From the NCBI GenBank assembly GCA_963813375.1, contig CAWEYT010000005.1, positions 62,001 to 126,000 of the forward strand: DNA of 64,000 nt, read 5' to 3'. The stretch is from DASTFY01 sp963813375. Its GTDB lineage: Bacteria > Actinomycetota > Acidimicrobiia > Acidimicrobiales > Ilumatobacteraceae. The position numbers and the translations under genes are program-made. Shown here in pieces: positions 17,771-27,021 of this stretch. Under the pieces are notes generated by a model. That model saw only the letters and a list, made by a program, of their open reading frames with translations, searched no databases and was not told where the DNA came from. Within the stretch, counting starts at the first letter, position 1; every line of letters starts with the position of its first letter.

Positions 17771-19156
17771 ATGCCTCGCTCCCTCTCCCAGCACGCCGTC
17801 GTCATCGGTGCGAGCATGGCCGGCCTCGCGACGGCCCGGGTCCTCGCCGACCACTTCGAGTCGGTGACCGTGATCGACCGGGATCCGCTGCCGGAGGGCA
17901 CCGGTCCCCGCAAGGGCGTGCCCCAGGGCCGTCAGGCCCACGCGCTCCTCTCCGGCGGCGCCCGGGCCATCGCCGAGCTGTTCCCCGGCATCATGGACGA
18001 GCTGGTCGCCGACGGTGCGGAGCTCATCGAGTTCAACCGCGGATCCTGGTACCAGGCCGACGGCTACCGGGCCGAGTGCCTGATCGAGCGCCAGGTCGTG
18101 TCCGCCAGCCGTCCCTTCATCGAGGCGGGAGTGCGCCGCCGTGTCGCGGCGCTCCCGCACGTCACCATCGAATCCGGTCAGGCCGTCGAGACCCTCCTCC
18201 ACGCGGCCGGTCGTGTCACCGGTGTCAAGGTGTTCGACGGGACAGCGTCGCGTGACATCGCGGCCGACCTCGTGGTCGACTGCTCGGGTCGCGCCTCGCA
18301 CGGCGCGCTCTGGATGGAGGACCTCGGGTACCAGGCGCCGGAGACCGTCGAGGTGCGATGCGACGTGCGCTACGCCTCCGTGGTCGTGCCCCGGCGCCAG
18401 GGTGACCTGGACAAGACGTTCTCGGTCACCATCGAGTCCCCGCCGCACGGCAAACGGGCCGCCTTCCTGCTGCCCATCGAGGGTGACCGGTGGATCGCCA
18501 CCATCACGGCCGGCTACGGGGCGGAGGCCCCGACCGACGAGGCCGCCTTCCGCGCCGCCGCCGCCAGCCTGCCTTCGCCCGAGATGCACCAGGTGCTCGC
18601 GGGCCTCGACGAGCTCGGCCCCGTGGCCATCCACCGGCTGGTGTCCAGCAAGCGCCGCCGCTACGAGCGGCTGCGCGACGTCCCGGCCGGGTTCCTCGCC
18701 CTCGGCGACGCCATCTGCAGCTTCAACCCGCTGTACGCCCAGGGCATGAGCAGCGCTGTGCTCCAGGCCGTCGCCCTCGGGGAGTGCCTGCAGGGGCAGG
18801 GGAACGACCAGGCGCTGGTGCGGGCCTTCTACCGCCGGGCGGCGAAGGTGATCGCCAACCCGTGGCAGATCGCCGTCGGGTCCGACTTCGCCTACCCCGA
18901 GACCACCGGCCCCAAGCCGGCCGGCACGGATCTCGTCAACCGGTACATCGCGCGGGTGCTCAGGGCGGCGCAGGTGTCGCCCGAGGTCAACACCGCGATG
19001 ATCCTGGTCCAGAACCTGCTGGCGCCACCCTCGTCGCTGATGCGGCCCTCGATGATGCGGGCCGTGCGCCGGGCATCGCGCGATCTGGCCCGTCACCGCA
19101 AGGTCGACGGCGGGGCCGGGCGCCGGCCGGCCGATGCCGTGGCGGCCGGCGCCTGA
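17771..19156 (+). CDS. FAD-dependent oxidoreductase/monooxygenase
   Basis: A 461-residue flavoprotein. The N-terminal dinucleotide-binding motif is V-V-I-G-A-S-M-A-G-L-A (residues 10-20), followed by V-I-D-R-D. A second FAD motif is G-D-A-I-C-S-F-N-P-L-Y-A-Q-G-M-S-S-A. This pattern matches the PHBH/geranylgeranyl-reductase/halogenase-like superfamily. No tryptophan-halogenase W-x-W-x-I-P motif is visible. A strong Shine-Dalgarno (AAAGGA) precedes ATG 17771. Substrate unknown. It follows the glycosyltransferase on the same strand. Confidence 0.85.
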   Translation: MPRSLSQHAVVIGASMAGLATARVLADHFESVTVIDRDPLPEGTGPRKGVPQGRQAHALLSGGARAIAELFPGIMDELVADGAELIEFNRGSWYQADGYRAECLIERQVVSASRPFIEAGVRRRVAALPHVTIESGQAVETLLHAAGRVTGVKVFDGTASRDIAADLVVDCSGRASHGALWMEDLGYQAPETVEVRCDVRYASVVVPRRQGDLDKTFSVTIESPPHGKRAAFLLPIEGDRWIATITAGYGAEAPTDEAAFRAAAASLPSPEMHQVLAGLDELGPVAIHRLVSSKRRRYERLRDVPAGFLALGDAICSFNPLYAQGMSSAVLQAVALGECLQGQGNDQALVRAFYRRAAKVIANPWQIAVGSDFAYPETTGPKPAGTDLVNRYIARVLRAAQVSPEVNTAMILVQNLLAPPSSLMRPSMMRAVRRASRDLARHRKVDGGAGRRPADAVAAGA

Positions 19157-19181
19157 TCGGGTGCGTCCGTCAGCCCGTGGG

Positions 19182-19832
19182 TCAGCCCGGCACCGGCACG
19201 ACGCGCAGGTACGGCTTGAGCGCCACCCACCCGTCGGGGAAGCGCTCCCGCGCCTCGTCGTCGGACACGGCCGGGACGATGATGACGTCCTCGCCCTGCT
19301 TCCAGTTCACCGGGGTCGACACCTTGTGGTTGGCCGTGAGCTGCAGGGAGTCGATCACCCGGAGGATCTCGTCGAAGTTGCGGCCGGTGCTCTGGGGGTA
19401 GGTGAGCGTCAGCTTGACCTTCTTGTCAGGTCCGATGATGAACACGCTGCGCACGGTCGTCGTGTCGCTGGCGTTGGGGTGAATCATCCCGTAGAGGTCC
19501 GAAACGACCCGACTCGGATCGGCGATGAGCGGGAAGTTGAGAGTGCAACCGGTGACGTCTTCGATGTCACGCGCCCAGAGGTGGTGGGAGTCGACGGCGT
19601 CGACGCTGAGGCCGATGACCTTGCAGTTGCGGGCCGCGAACTGGTCCTTGAGCCGGGACACTTCCCCCAACTCCGTCGTGCACACAGGCGTGAAGTCCTT
19701 GGGGTGCGAGAACAGCACCCCCCAGCTGTCGCCCAGCCAGCGGTGGAACTGCAGGGTCCCGTCGGTGGTCTCGGCCGTGAAGTCGGGGGCTTCGTCGCCT
19801 AGCTGGAGGGCGCGGACGGCGGTGGTTTGCAT
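19182..19832 (-). CDS. 1-Cys peroxiredoxin (Prx6 type)
   Basis: A 216-residue thiol peroxidase with the peroxidatic site F-T-P-V-C-T-T-E (Cys51). The partner Arg lies downstream (T-T-V-R-S-V-F-I-I). The long C-terminal extension with T-P-V-N-W-K-Q-G-E-D and V-A-L-K-P-Y-L-R marks the Prx6/1-Cys subgroup, which lacks a resolving cysteine. It reduces H2O2 and organic peroxides in the cytoplasm. AAGGAG sits 7 bases before ATG 19832. It is divergent from the AfsR-like regulator over a short operator-rich region. Confidence 0.95.
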   Translation of the reverse strand: MQTTAVRALQLGDEAPDFTAETTDGTLQFHRWLGDSWGVLFSHPKDFTPVCTTELGEVSRLKDQFAARNCKVIGLSVDAVDSHHLWARDIEDVTGCTLNFPLIADPSRVVSDLYGMIHPNASDTTTVRSVFIIGPDKKVKLTLTYPQSTGRNFDEILRVIDSLQLTANHKVSTPVNWKQGEDVIIVPAVSDDEARERFPDGWVALKPYLRVVPVPG

Positions 19833-19845
19833 GGTGGTGCTCCTT

Positions 19846-19928
19846 GGTCACGTGGCGCCCGGCCCGTTGCCGGTCACGTGGTGACGGTGACAGTCACCGG
19901 TTGACCGGCGGTGGAGAACCGGTAGAAC
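19846..19928. promoter_or_regulatory. Divergent control region: direct repeats, palindrome and sigma70-like promoter
   Basis: Between the peroxiredoxin and the AfsR-like regulator lie two copies of GGTCACGTGG (19846-19855 and 19872-19881). A perfect 15-bp palindrome CGGTGACAGTCACCG follows at 19885-19899. A promoter on the plus strand, TTGACC (19901-19906) and TAGAAC (19923-19928) with a 16-bp spacer, comes right after. The palindrome abuts the -35 box, a placement that suits an operator or activator site. No factor can be named. Confidence 0.5.
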
Positions 19929-19974
19929 GCCGCCGCCGAGCGGCGGGCGTAGCCTGGTGACGAGGGAGAGGGAG

Positions 19975-22900
19975 ATGCGGTTCGGCATCCTGGGGCGGCT
20001 CGAGGTGTCCAGCGACGGCGGCGCGGTGCCGCTCGGCGGTGCTCGCCAGCGGGCGGTGCTGGCCCGGCTGCTGGTGGACGTGGGGCGCGTCGTCACCGCC
20101 GACCGGCTCGTCGAGGACGTCTGGGACGGTCTCCCGCCGACCACCGCGGCGAAGACGCTCCAGAAGTACGTCTCCGAGCTGCGCAAGGTGCTGCCCGACC
20201 AGGCGCTCCGCACGGCCGGGCGGGGTTACGTGCTCGACGTCGATCCCGACGTCGTCGACGCTCGGCGGTTCGAGCGCCTCGTCCAGCAGCAGGACTTCGG
20301 TGCGGCGCTCGACCTCTGGCGGGGCGAGGTCCTGGCCGATCTCGGTGAGCTCGGTTTCGTGGTCCCGGAGCGCGCTCGCCTCGATCAGCTCCGGCTCGCC
20401 GCGGTGGAGGGCCGAATGGAAGAGGCCCTGGCCGGTGGGCGGCATGCCGAGGTCGTGGGCGAGCTGGCCGAACTGGTCGACGCCCATCCGTTGCGCGAAC
20501 GGTTGGTGGCATTGCACCTCCTGGCCCTGTACCGCTCCGGTCGCCAGGTCGAGGCGTTGCGCGCCTACGAGGATCACCGGCGGCGCCTCGCCGATGACAT
20601 CGGCGTGGAGCCGGCAACACAGTTGCGGCACCTCGAGGCGGCGATCCTCCGCCACGATCCGGTGCTGGACCTGTCGCCGGTGTCGTCGTTGGGATCGGCG
20701 CCGGGGGCGCCGTCGGCGTCCCGGGGCAACCTGCCCCTGTCGCTCACGTCGTTCGTCGGTCGGGCCCACGACGTGGCGTCGTGCCGGCTGGCGGTGGCCG
20801 AGCACCGGTCGGTGACCCTCACCGGACCGGGCGGCGTCGGCAAGACCCGTCTGGCCCTCGAGGTGGCAGCCACGCTGGCGGACGAGCTCCCGGGCGGGGC
20901 GTGGCTGGTGGACCTCGCCGGCGTGGCCGACCCCGACCTGGTGGCCGGAGCGGTGGCCACCACGCTGGCAGTGGACGTGCGCCATGCGCTGGACGACGAG
21001 GCCGCGCTCATGTCCGCGCTGTGCCGGCGTCCGGCCCACCTCGTCGTGCTCGACAACTGCGAGCACGTCGCCGAGCGGTGCGCCGCGCTCGTCGGTTCGC
21101 TGCTGGCCGGCTGCCCGGAGCTGCGAGTGCTGGCCACCAGCCGGCGCCCGCTCGGGGTGGCGGGCGAGTTCGTGCGGCCGGTGCGCCCGCTCGACGCAGA
21201 GCCGGCCGTGGCGCTCTTCACCGACCGGGCGCGCCTGGCCGGAGTCGACCTCGGCACACCCGAGGCCGCCGGTGCGTTGGCCGCCGGCGCGGCGGTGATC
21301 TGCCGGCAGCTCGACGGGCTTCCGCTGGCCATCGAGCTGGTGGCGAGCCAGGTGCGGGTGCTCACGCCGGTCGAGATCGCCGCCCGCCTGGACGACCAGC
21401 TTCGCTTCCGTGGGCGGGCGACGGCCGCCGCGCCCCGCCAGCGCACGCTGCACGACATGGTGGCCTGGAGCTACGAGCTCCTTCCCGCCGACGCCCAGCG
21501 CCTCTACGCGCGCCTCGGGGTGTTCGCGGCCTCGATGACCTTCGCCGCCGCTGAGGCCGTGGCGGGCGACGCGGACCTCCTGCCCGTCGACGGTCCCCCC
21601 GTCGACATCCTGGGCTCCCTGACCACGCTGGTCGATCACTCGTTCCTGACCCGGGAAGGGGACAGCGGATCGCGGTACCGGCTGCTCGAGACGCTGCGGC
21701 TGTTCGCGCTCGAGCGCCTGGAGGAGTCGGGCGAGACGGACCTCGCCCACCGCGCCCACGCCGTCTACTTCTGCGGGTTGGCCTCCGATGTCGGCCGGCA
21801 TCTGTACGGTCCGGAGGAGCGAGCCCGGCAGGCTGTGCTGGACGCCGAGGAGCCCAACCTCCACGCCGCGCTCCGCTGGGCGGAGGCCCATGAACCGGCG
21901 CTGGCCTTCCGACTGGCCGCGGCACTCTGGCCGTACTGGGACGCGAAGTGGAGCGAGCGCCACGCCGTGCCGTACCTCGCGGGGTTGCTGTCCCGGCCCG
22001 ACCTCGACGTGCCGGCCGAGGATCGGGCGTGGGGCCTCGTGGTGGCCGCCGAGCTGGCCGCCAACCCCGGCGACGCGCGGCGGGCCCACCCGTGGGCCAC
22101 CGAGGCGGTGGCCGCCTTCAGGGAGCTGGGTGACGAGCGCGGCCTCGCGCACGCCTTGCTGGCTCTCGGCGCGGCGGCCGGGAACCAGGGGGCCCTCGAC
22201 GAGGCGGACGTGGCCCTCGACGAGGCCATGGCCATCACCCGACGCCTGAACGATCCAGCCCTCGAGGGCCAGCTCCTCAACTTCGTCTCCTTCGTCGCCT
22301 CGCGGCGTGGGGATCACGCGCTGGCCGCCGAGCTGAGCCGCCAGGAGCTGGCGACGTGGACGGCCATCGGCAGCAGGCGCGGGCAGGCGACGGCGATGCG
22401 GCACCTGGCCGTCGCCTGCCAGCACCTCGGCCGGCTGGACGAAGCCAGTGACCTGTGCGCGCAGGCCGCCGAGGTCTGGAGGGAGCTCGATGATCCGGCC
22501 TCGCTGGCCCATGTGCAGATCACCCAGGCCGACATCGCAAGGATGCGGGGCGATCTGGCCGCGGCCGAAGCGCTGTACGACCAGGCACTGGCCGAGCTCG
22601 GCTCGATCGGTGACCGCCGGTGCACCGCGTCCATGTTCAAGAACCTGGCCATGATCGCGGCCTGCCGTGGGGACCACGGCCGCAGCATCGAGCTGTTCCA
22701 GGCCGGGCTGCACCTTCGTCACGAGCTGGGCGACGAGGCCGGCCTGGCCGAGTGCCTCGAGGGGCTGGCCGAGGTGAGCTCGGTGAGTGGTGACCACGGC
22801 ACCGCCGCCACGCTGCTGGCTGCTGCCGCCGCGCTGAGGCTGCGGACCGGGTCCCGCGCCTCGCCCGAGGAGCAGGCGACGACCGAGGCCCTGCTGGAGC

Positions 22901-23016
22901 AGGCCCGGACCCACCTCGATCCGGCCTCCTTCGCCCGGGCGCTCGACCGGGGCCGCTCGTTCTCTCTCGGCGAGCTCGTCGAGTTCGCGCGGGGGACCGG
23001 CCGAGGGGCACCATGA
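19975..23016 (+). CDS. AfsR/SARP-family regulator (wHTH-BTAD-NB-ARC-TPR)
   Basis: A 1013-residue transcriptional regulator. The order is: an OmpR-like winged helix (residues about 5-90, G-R-L-E-V to R-T-A-G-R-G-Y); a bacterial transcriptional activation domain (about 95-225); an ATPase module with P-loop G-P-G-G-V-G-K-T near residue 285, Walker B V-V-L-D-N-C-E-H and the L-A-T-S-R-R sensor; then TPR-like helices from about 620 to the end. The layout matches AfsR-type activators, which bind direct heptamer repeats upstream of -10 boxes. ATG 19975 follows GAGGGAGAGGGAG. An in-frame GTG 19957 is possible. Target genes are not evident nearby. Confidence 0.9.
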   Translation: MRFGILGRLEVSSDGGAVPLGGARQRAVLARLLVDVGRVVTADRLVEDVWDGLPPTTAAKTLQKYVSELRKVLPDQALRTAGRGYVLDVDPDVVDARRFERLVQQQDFGAALDLWRGEVLADLGELGFVVPERARLDQLRLAAVEGRMEEALAGGRHAEVVGELAELVDAHPLRERLVALHLLALYRSGRQVEALRAYEDHRRRLADDIGVEPATQLRHLEAAILRHDPVLDLSPVSSLGSAPGAPSASRGNLPLSLTSFVGRAHDVASCRLAVAEHRSVTLTGPGGVGKTRLALEVAATLADELPGGAWLVDLAGVADPDLVAGAVATTLAVDVRHALDDEAALMSALCRRPAHLVVLDNCEHVAERCAALVGSLLAGCPELRVLATSRRPLGVAGEFVRPVRPLDAEPAVALFTDRARLAGVDLGTPEAAGALAAGAAVICRQLDGLPLAIELVASQVRVLTPVEIAARLDDQLRFRGRATAAAPRQRTLHDMVAWSYELLPADAQRLYARLGVFAASMTFAAAEAVAGDADLLPVDGPPVDILGSLTTLVDHSFLTREGDSGSRYRLLETLRLFALERLEESGETDLAHRAHAVYFCGLASDVGRHLYGPEERARQAVLDAEEPNLHAALRWAEAHEPALAFRLAAALWPYWDAKWSERHAVPYLAGLLSRPDLDVPAEDRAWGLVVAAELAANPGDARRAHPWATEAVAAFRELGDERGLAHALLALGAAAGNQGALDEADVALDEAMAITRRLNDPALEGQLLNFVSFVASRRGDHALAAELSRQELATWTAIGSRRGQATAMRHLAVACQHLGRLDEASDLCAQAAEVWRELDDPASLAHVQITQADIARMRGDLAAAEALYDQALAELGSIGDRRCTASMFKNLAMIAACRGDHGRSIELFQAGLHLRHELGDEAGLAECLEGLAEVSSVSGDHGTAATLLAAAAALRLRTGSRASPEEQATTEALLEQARTHLDPASFARALDRGRSFSLGELVEFARGTGRGAP

Positions 23017-23062
23017 TGGGGCGAAACCGTCCAGCAACAGGCCGAGAAGCACGGGAGGCACG

Positions 23063-24211
23063 ATGCGAGTGGGGGTCCTGACCGGGGGCGGCGACGTCCC
23101 CGGGCTCAACGCCAGCATCAAGGCTGTCGTCATGAGGGTGACCGCCGAAGGCCAAACCGCGGTGGGCCTGCGCCGTGGTTGGGCGGGACTCCTGGAGTGC
23201 AACCCGGACGATCCGGACTCCGTGGCGGCCTGCACCATGGTCCTGGACCCGAACTCCGTGCGCACGATCGACCGCAGCGGCGGCACGGTCCTCCACAGCT
23301 CGCGCACCAACCCGGCACGCGTCCGCTCCTCGGAGGTGCCGGCGTTCCTGGCCGACCTCGTCGAGGGTGAGGGTCCGCACGATCTGACCAAGCACTGCCT
23401 GTCGGTGCTGGAGCGCCTCGGCATCAATGCTCTCGTCCCCATCGGGGGCGACGACACCCTGTCGTTCGCGCTGCGCCTCTCGGACGAGGGGTTCCCGGTC
23501 GTGGCCATCCCCAAGACCATGGACAACGACGTCCACGGGACCGACTACTGCATCGGCTTCTCCACGGCCGTCACACGCACCGTCAACTTCATCCACCAGC
23601 TCCGCACCAGCGCCGGATCGCACGAGCGGCTCGCGGTGGTCGAGGTGTTCGGCCGGTACAGCGGCGAGACGTCGCTGGTGTCGGCTTACCTGTCGGGTGT
23701 GGACCGAGCGGTCATCTCCGAGGTCCCGTTCGACATCAACCGGCTGACCGACCTGCTCATGTCCGACAAGCGGGCCAACCCCAGCGGCTACGCCATGATG
23801 ACGATCTCGGAAGGCGCCACCATCGTCGGCGGCGAGATGGCCCTGCGCGGCGAGGCCGACGCCTACGGACATCAGAAGCTGGGGGGCATCGGCGAGCTGA
23901 CCGGCGAGCTGATCCGGGAACGGACCGGCGAGGGCATCATCGTCCAGCACCTCGGCTACCTGATGCGCTCGGGAAACCCCGACTCGCTGGACCTCATGGT
24001 CGCCGTCAACTACGGCGTCATGGCGGCCGATCTCCTGCTGGAAGGGCTGGCGGGCCGCCTGGTCGCCCTGCGCATGGGCAATTACCTCAACGTGCCTCTC
24101 GGGGTGACGCGCCAGGGGGTGAAGCGGGTGGACGTCGACGCCCTCTACGACGTCGCCTCCTACCGCCCCAAGATCCGCCACGTCGACGGCAAGCCCATGT
24201 TCCTGTACTGA
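23063..24211 (+). CDS. pfkA: 6-phosphofructokinase with pyrophosphate-type active-site residues
   Basis: A 382-residue PFK-A family enzyme that phosphorylates fructose 6-phosphate. The N-terminus has V-L-T-G-G-G-D-V-P-G-L-N. Two positions diagnose the phosphoryl donor: G-G-D-D-T at 128-132, where ATP enzymes have Gly in place of the second Asp, and P-K-T-M-D-N-D at 150-156, where Lys replaces the Gly of E. coli PFK. This combination is the one described for PPi-dependent enzymes such as that of Amycolatopsis. PPi use is therefore likely but inferred. GGGAGG precedes ATG 23063. It lies 46 bases after the AfsR-like gene. Confidence 0.9.
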   Translation: MRVGVLTGGGDVPGLNASIKAVVMRVTAEGQTAVGLRRGWAGLLECNPDDPDSVAACTMVLDPNSVRTIDRSGGTVLHSSRTNPARVRSSEVPAFLADLVEGEGPHDLTKHCLSVLERLGINALVPIGGDDTLSFALRLSDEGFPVVAIPKTMDNDVHGTDYCIGFSTAVTRTVNFIHQLRTSAGSHERLAVVEVFGRYSGETSLVSAYLSGVDRAVISEVPFDINRLTDLLMSDKRANPSGYAMMTISEGATIVGGEMALRGEADAYGHQKLGGIGELTGELIRERTGEGIIVQHLGYLMRSGNPDSLDLMVAVNYGVMAADLLLEGLAGRLVALRMGNYLNVPLGVTRQGVKRVDVDALYDVASYRPKIRHVDGKPMFLY

Positions 24212-24230
24212 TTCGTCACGCGGGGACGGA

Positions 24231-25815
24231 TCAGGGGCGGTGTTCCGCAGCGAACTCCTCGGCCTGAAGCTCGACGTCCCGCGGGCGGGCGCGAGCCGGC
24301 AGCCAGCGCAGGATGACGAAGACGCCGATGAGGGTCACGAGCGCTCCCGCGGGAGGCCAGGTGCAGCCCGTCCATGAAGGCCGACCGCGCGGCCTGCGTG
24401 ATGAGGTCCCCGGCCGCGCCGCCGACGGTGGAAGCCGCTTGCAGCGCACCGCCGACCGAGTCCTGCGCAGCGTCGACCGCGCTCGCCGGGATGTCGCTCC
24501 CGGACAGGGAGTCGACGACGCGCGAGCCGTAGACGGAGGTGAACACGCTGCCGAGGACGGCGACGCCGAGCGCTCCCCCGACCTGGCGGGTGGTGTCGTT
24601 GACGGCTGAGCCCACGCCGGCCTTCGCCAGCGGCAACGACCCCATGATCGACTCGGTGGCCGGAGCCATGGTGAGCGCCAGACCGCAGGCCATCACGACC
24701 ATCCGCCAGGCCAGCTGCGGGTACGGCGTGTCGGCGGACACGAACGACATCAGCAACAGCCCCAACGTGGTGAGCACCATGCCGGCCGCCACCACCAGCT
24801 TGGTGCCGAAGCGGTGCACGAACCGTGGCGACAGCGGGGCCACGATCATCATCGGCAGCGCGATGGCCAAGAGCCGCACGCCCGACTGCAGCGGGGAATA
24901 CCCCAGCACGAACTGCAGGTACTGGGTGTAGATGAAGACCGAGCCGAACAGGGCGAAGAAGGTGAGAGTGATGCCGGCGCTGGCCGCACTGAACCGGGGG
25001 TTGCGGAAGAACCCGAAGTCGAGCATCGGGTGGTCGCAGTGCAACTCCCACCAGGCGAAGCCCGCGAGCAGGATGGCGGCGATCACGAAGACCCCGACCG
25101 TCATCGGATCGGCCCAGCCGTGGCGCGGGGCCTCGATGATGGCGAAGAGCAGGGCGCCGAGCCCGGTGATCGAGAGCACCGCTCCGAGCGGATCCAACCG
25201 TGGGGCCGCCGGGTCCTTGGAGTCCGGGATGAGGAAAACGCCCGCGATCAGTCCGACGAGGACGATGGGCAGGTTCACGAGGAACACCGAGCCCCAGTAG
25301 AAGTGCTCCAGGAGGAAGCCTCCCGCCAGCGGGCCGAGGGCGGCCGCGAGGCCGGCGGTGGCCGCCCATATACCGATGGCCTTGCCCCGCTCGCGGTCGG
25401 GGAAGACGTTGGTGATGATGGACAGGGTGGCGGGCATGATGAACGCGCCGCCCACACCCATCGAGGCCCGGCTGAGGATCAGCGTCTCCGGTGAGTCGGC
25501 CAGCGCGGACGCCAACGAGCCGAGCCCGAAGATCAGGAAGCCGACCTGGAGCGCCGGCCGGCGGCCGAACCGGTCACCGAGGCTGCCCGCGGTCAGCAGC
25601 AGCCCGGCGAACACGAGCGTGTAGCTGTCGACGATCCACTGCAGCTCGGTGTTGGTGGCGTCGAGCTCGCGGACGATGGCCGGCAGGGCCACGTTGAGGA
25701 TCGAGTTGTCGAGGACGATGACGAGCAGGCTGAAGCACAGGACGGCGAGGATGAGCCAGCGCCGCTGCTCGGCCCCATCTCCTCGCTGGGCCTGCACCCG
25801 CTCCGAAACCCGCAT
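24231..25815 (-). CDS. DHA2-family MFS drug efflux transporter (EmrB/QacA type), +1 frameshift near the 3' end
   Basis: A proton-driven exporter with about 14 hydrophobic segments. Family signatures are V-L-D-N-S-I-L-N-V-A-L-P (motif D1), G-S-L-G-D-R-F-G-R-R (motif A), and G-P-L-A-G-G-F-L-L (motif C). After A-F-M-D-G-L-H-L-A an extra base near the GGG at 24351-24353 shifts the frame. Corrected, the last helix (A-G-A-L-V-T-L-I-G-V-F-V-I-L) and a charged tail end at TGA 24231-24233. ATG 25815 is taken as start. A TTG at 25851 is in frame upstream. Convergent with the PFK gene. Confidence 0.9.
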
Positions 25816-25953
25816 CCCGGCGAGGGTAGGACCGAAGCTTGACGCCTGCAAGCTTTCGGGCCCGCCGGAGAAGGCGGGAGCCCCGGGTCAGGCGCGCTTT
25901 CCGTACAGAGATGTCAGAAAGTGCCACGACGTCTCACCTTCTGACATCTCCGT

Positions 25954-26388
25954 TCAAGAATGGGAGGCGGAGCGGACGGTGGCGGTGCCCGACGCCGCGG
26001 CGATGTGCTTCGCGGTGTCCGTGTAGTGGCGCAGGCGGCTGACCTTCCCATCGCCGTCGAAGGTCCACAGGTGGAGCTCCTCGTCGCGGTAGGAGCCGCC
26101 GTTGGGCAGGTGGGCCTCGATCACGATCTCGGCCGTGACCTGGTTGCCACCCTCCATCAGCGACAGGACCTGGAAGTCCGTGACCTCCCACGTCCCGACG
26201 GTCCCGAAGAACTCGGCCACCCCGGCCTTGCCGTGGCGGGGCACGAGGTGGTTGACGCCGGCGGCCTGCGCGCTGTTGTCGTCCCACGCCTCCCAGGCCA
26301 CGTCGTCGGCCATGAGGTCGAGGATGCCGGGGACGTCGCCTTGGCCGAACGCCTGGTAGATCGCCTGCACGGTGGACAGGTTGCTCAT
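25954..26388 (-). CDS. SnoaL-like (NTF2 fold) protein
   Basis: A 144-residue alpha+beta-barrel protein of the nuclear-transport-factor-2/SnoaL superfamily. It starts V-Q-A-I-Y-Q-A-F-G-Q-G-D-V-P-G-I-L-D-L-M-A-D-D-V and ends with the F-D-G-D-G-K-V-S-R-L-R-H-Y-T-D-T strand. Such proteins are small isomerases, hydrolases or ligand binders. The exact activity is not predictable. A near-perfect Shine-Dalgarno (AGGAGGT) precedes ATG 26388. It is divergent from the PadR regulator 80 bases away, its likely repressor (inference). Confidence 0.88.
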   Translation of the reverse strand: MSNLSTVQAIYQAFGQGDVPGILDLMADDVAWEAWDDNSAQAAGVNHLVPRHGKAGVAEFFGTVGTWEVTDFQVLSLMEGGNQVTAEIVIEAHLPNGGSYRDEELHLWTFDGDGKVSRLRHYTDTAKHIAAASGTATVRSASHS

Positions 26389-26468
26389 GGTGGTACCTCC
26401 TATGATGCTTCGGTAGCAACCATTCGACACGAACTATTGCACGGATCACCGCGATCATCCGAGCCCGG

Positions 26469-27017
26469 ATGACGAGCCCTCCTCCGAGGTCGAGCTCGTA
26501 CGCCGTGCTGCTGCTCATCGCCCTCCGGGGGCCGTCGTCGCCGTACGACCTCAAGCGGGCGCTCGTCCGCCTGGCCGCCCAGTTCTGGGCCGTCCCGCAC
26601 ACCCAGGTGTACGCCGAGACGGCCCGCCTGGCCGACGAGGGACTGCTCAGCGTGCAGGCCGATGCCGAAGGGCGGCGCCGCCGGACCTACGCCCTGACCC
26701 CGCTCGGCCGGCAGCGCCTCGACGCGTGGCTGGCCGACCCGGGCGCCGGCGGGATCGAGATCCGTGACGAGGCCGAGCTCAAGCTGCTGGGCACCGAACT
26801 GAGCGACCGGGAGCAGGTCCGCGCCCTCGCGGCGCGCCAGGTCGAGCTGTACCGGAAGCGACTGGCCGAGCTGGACCTCATCGCCACCGACGCCAGGCAG
26901 CGTCCCGAACGCGCCCTCCGCTACCTCGGGGTGCCCCTCGGCCGCGCCGTCTACGCAGCGGCGCTCGAGTTCTGGGAGTCCATGGCCGCCGATCCACCGG
27001 GGCCGGCGCCGTCCTGA
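26469..27017 (+). CDS. PadR-family transcriptional regulator
   Basis: A 182-residue regulator. The N-terminal winged helix has the PadR signature: A-V-L-L-L-I-A-L-R-G-P-S-S-P-Y-D-L-K, H-T-Q-V-Y-A-E-T-A-R-L-A-D-E-G-L-L, R-R-T-Y-A-L-T-P-L-G. A C-terminal helical dimerisation arm follows from about residue 95. ATG 26469 lies in a short divergent region with the SnoaL-like gene. I found no clean ATGT-ACAT type PadR operator there. The next gene is convergent, 4 bases away. Confidence 0.9.
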   Translation: MTSPPPRSSSYAVLLLIALRGPSSPYDLKRALVRLAAQFWAVPHTQVYAETARLADEGLLSVQADAEGRRRRTYALTPLGRQRLDAWLADPGAGGIEIRDEAELKLLGTELSDREQVRALAARQVELYRKRLAELDLIATDARQRPERALRYLGVPLGRAVYAAALEFWESMAADPPGPAPS

Positions 27018-27021
27018 CCGA

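Noticed and set aside
19894..23526. Very long open frame (over 1200 codons) on the minus strand
   Set aside because: It is antisense to the AfsR-like and PFK genes, has no recognisable domains, and arises from strong GC bias at codon third positions.
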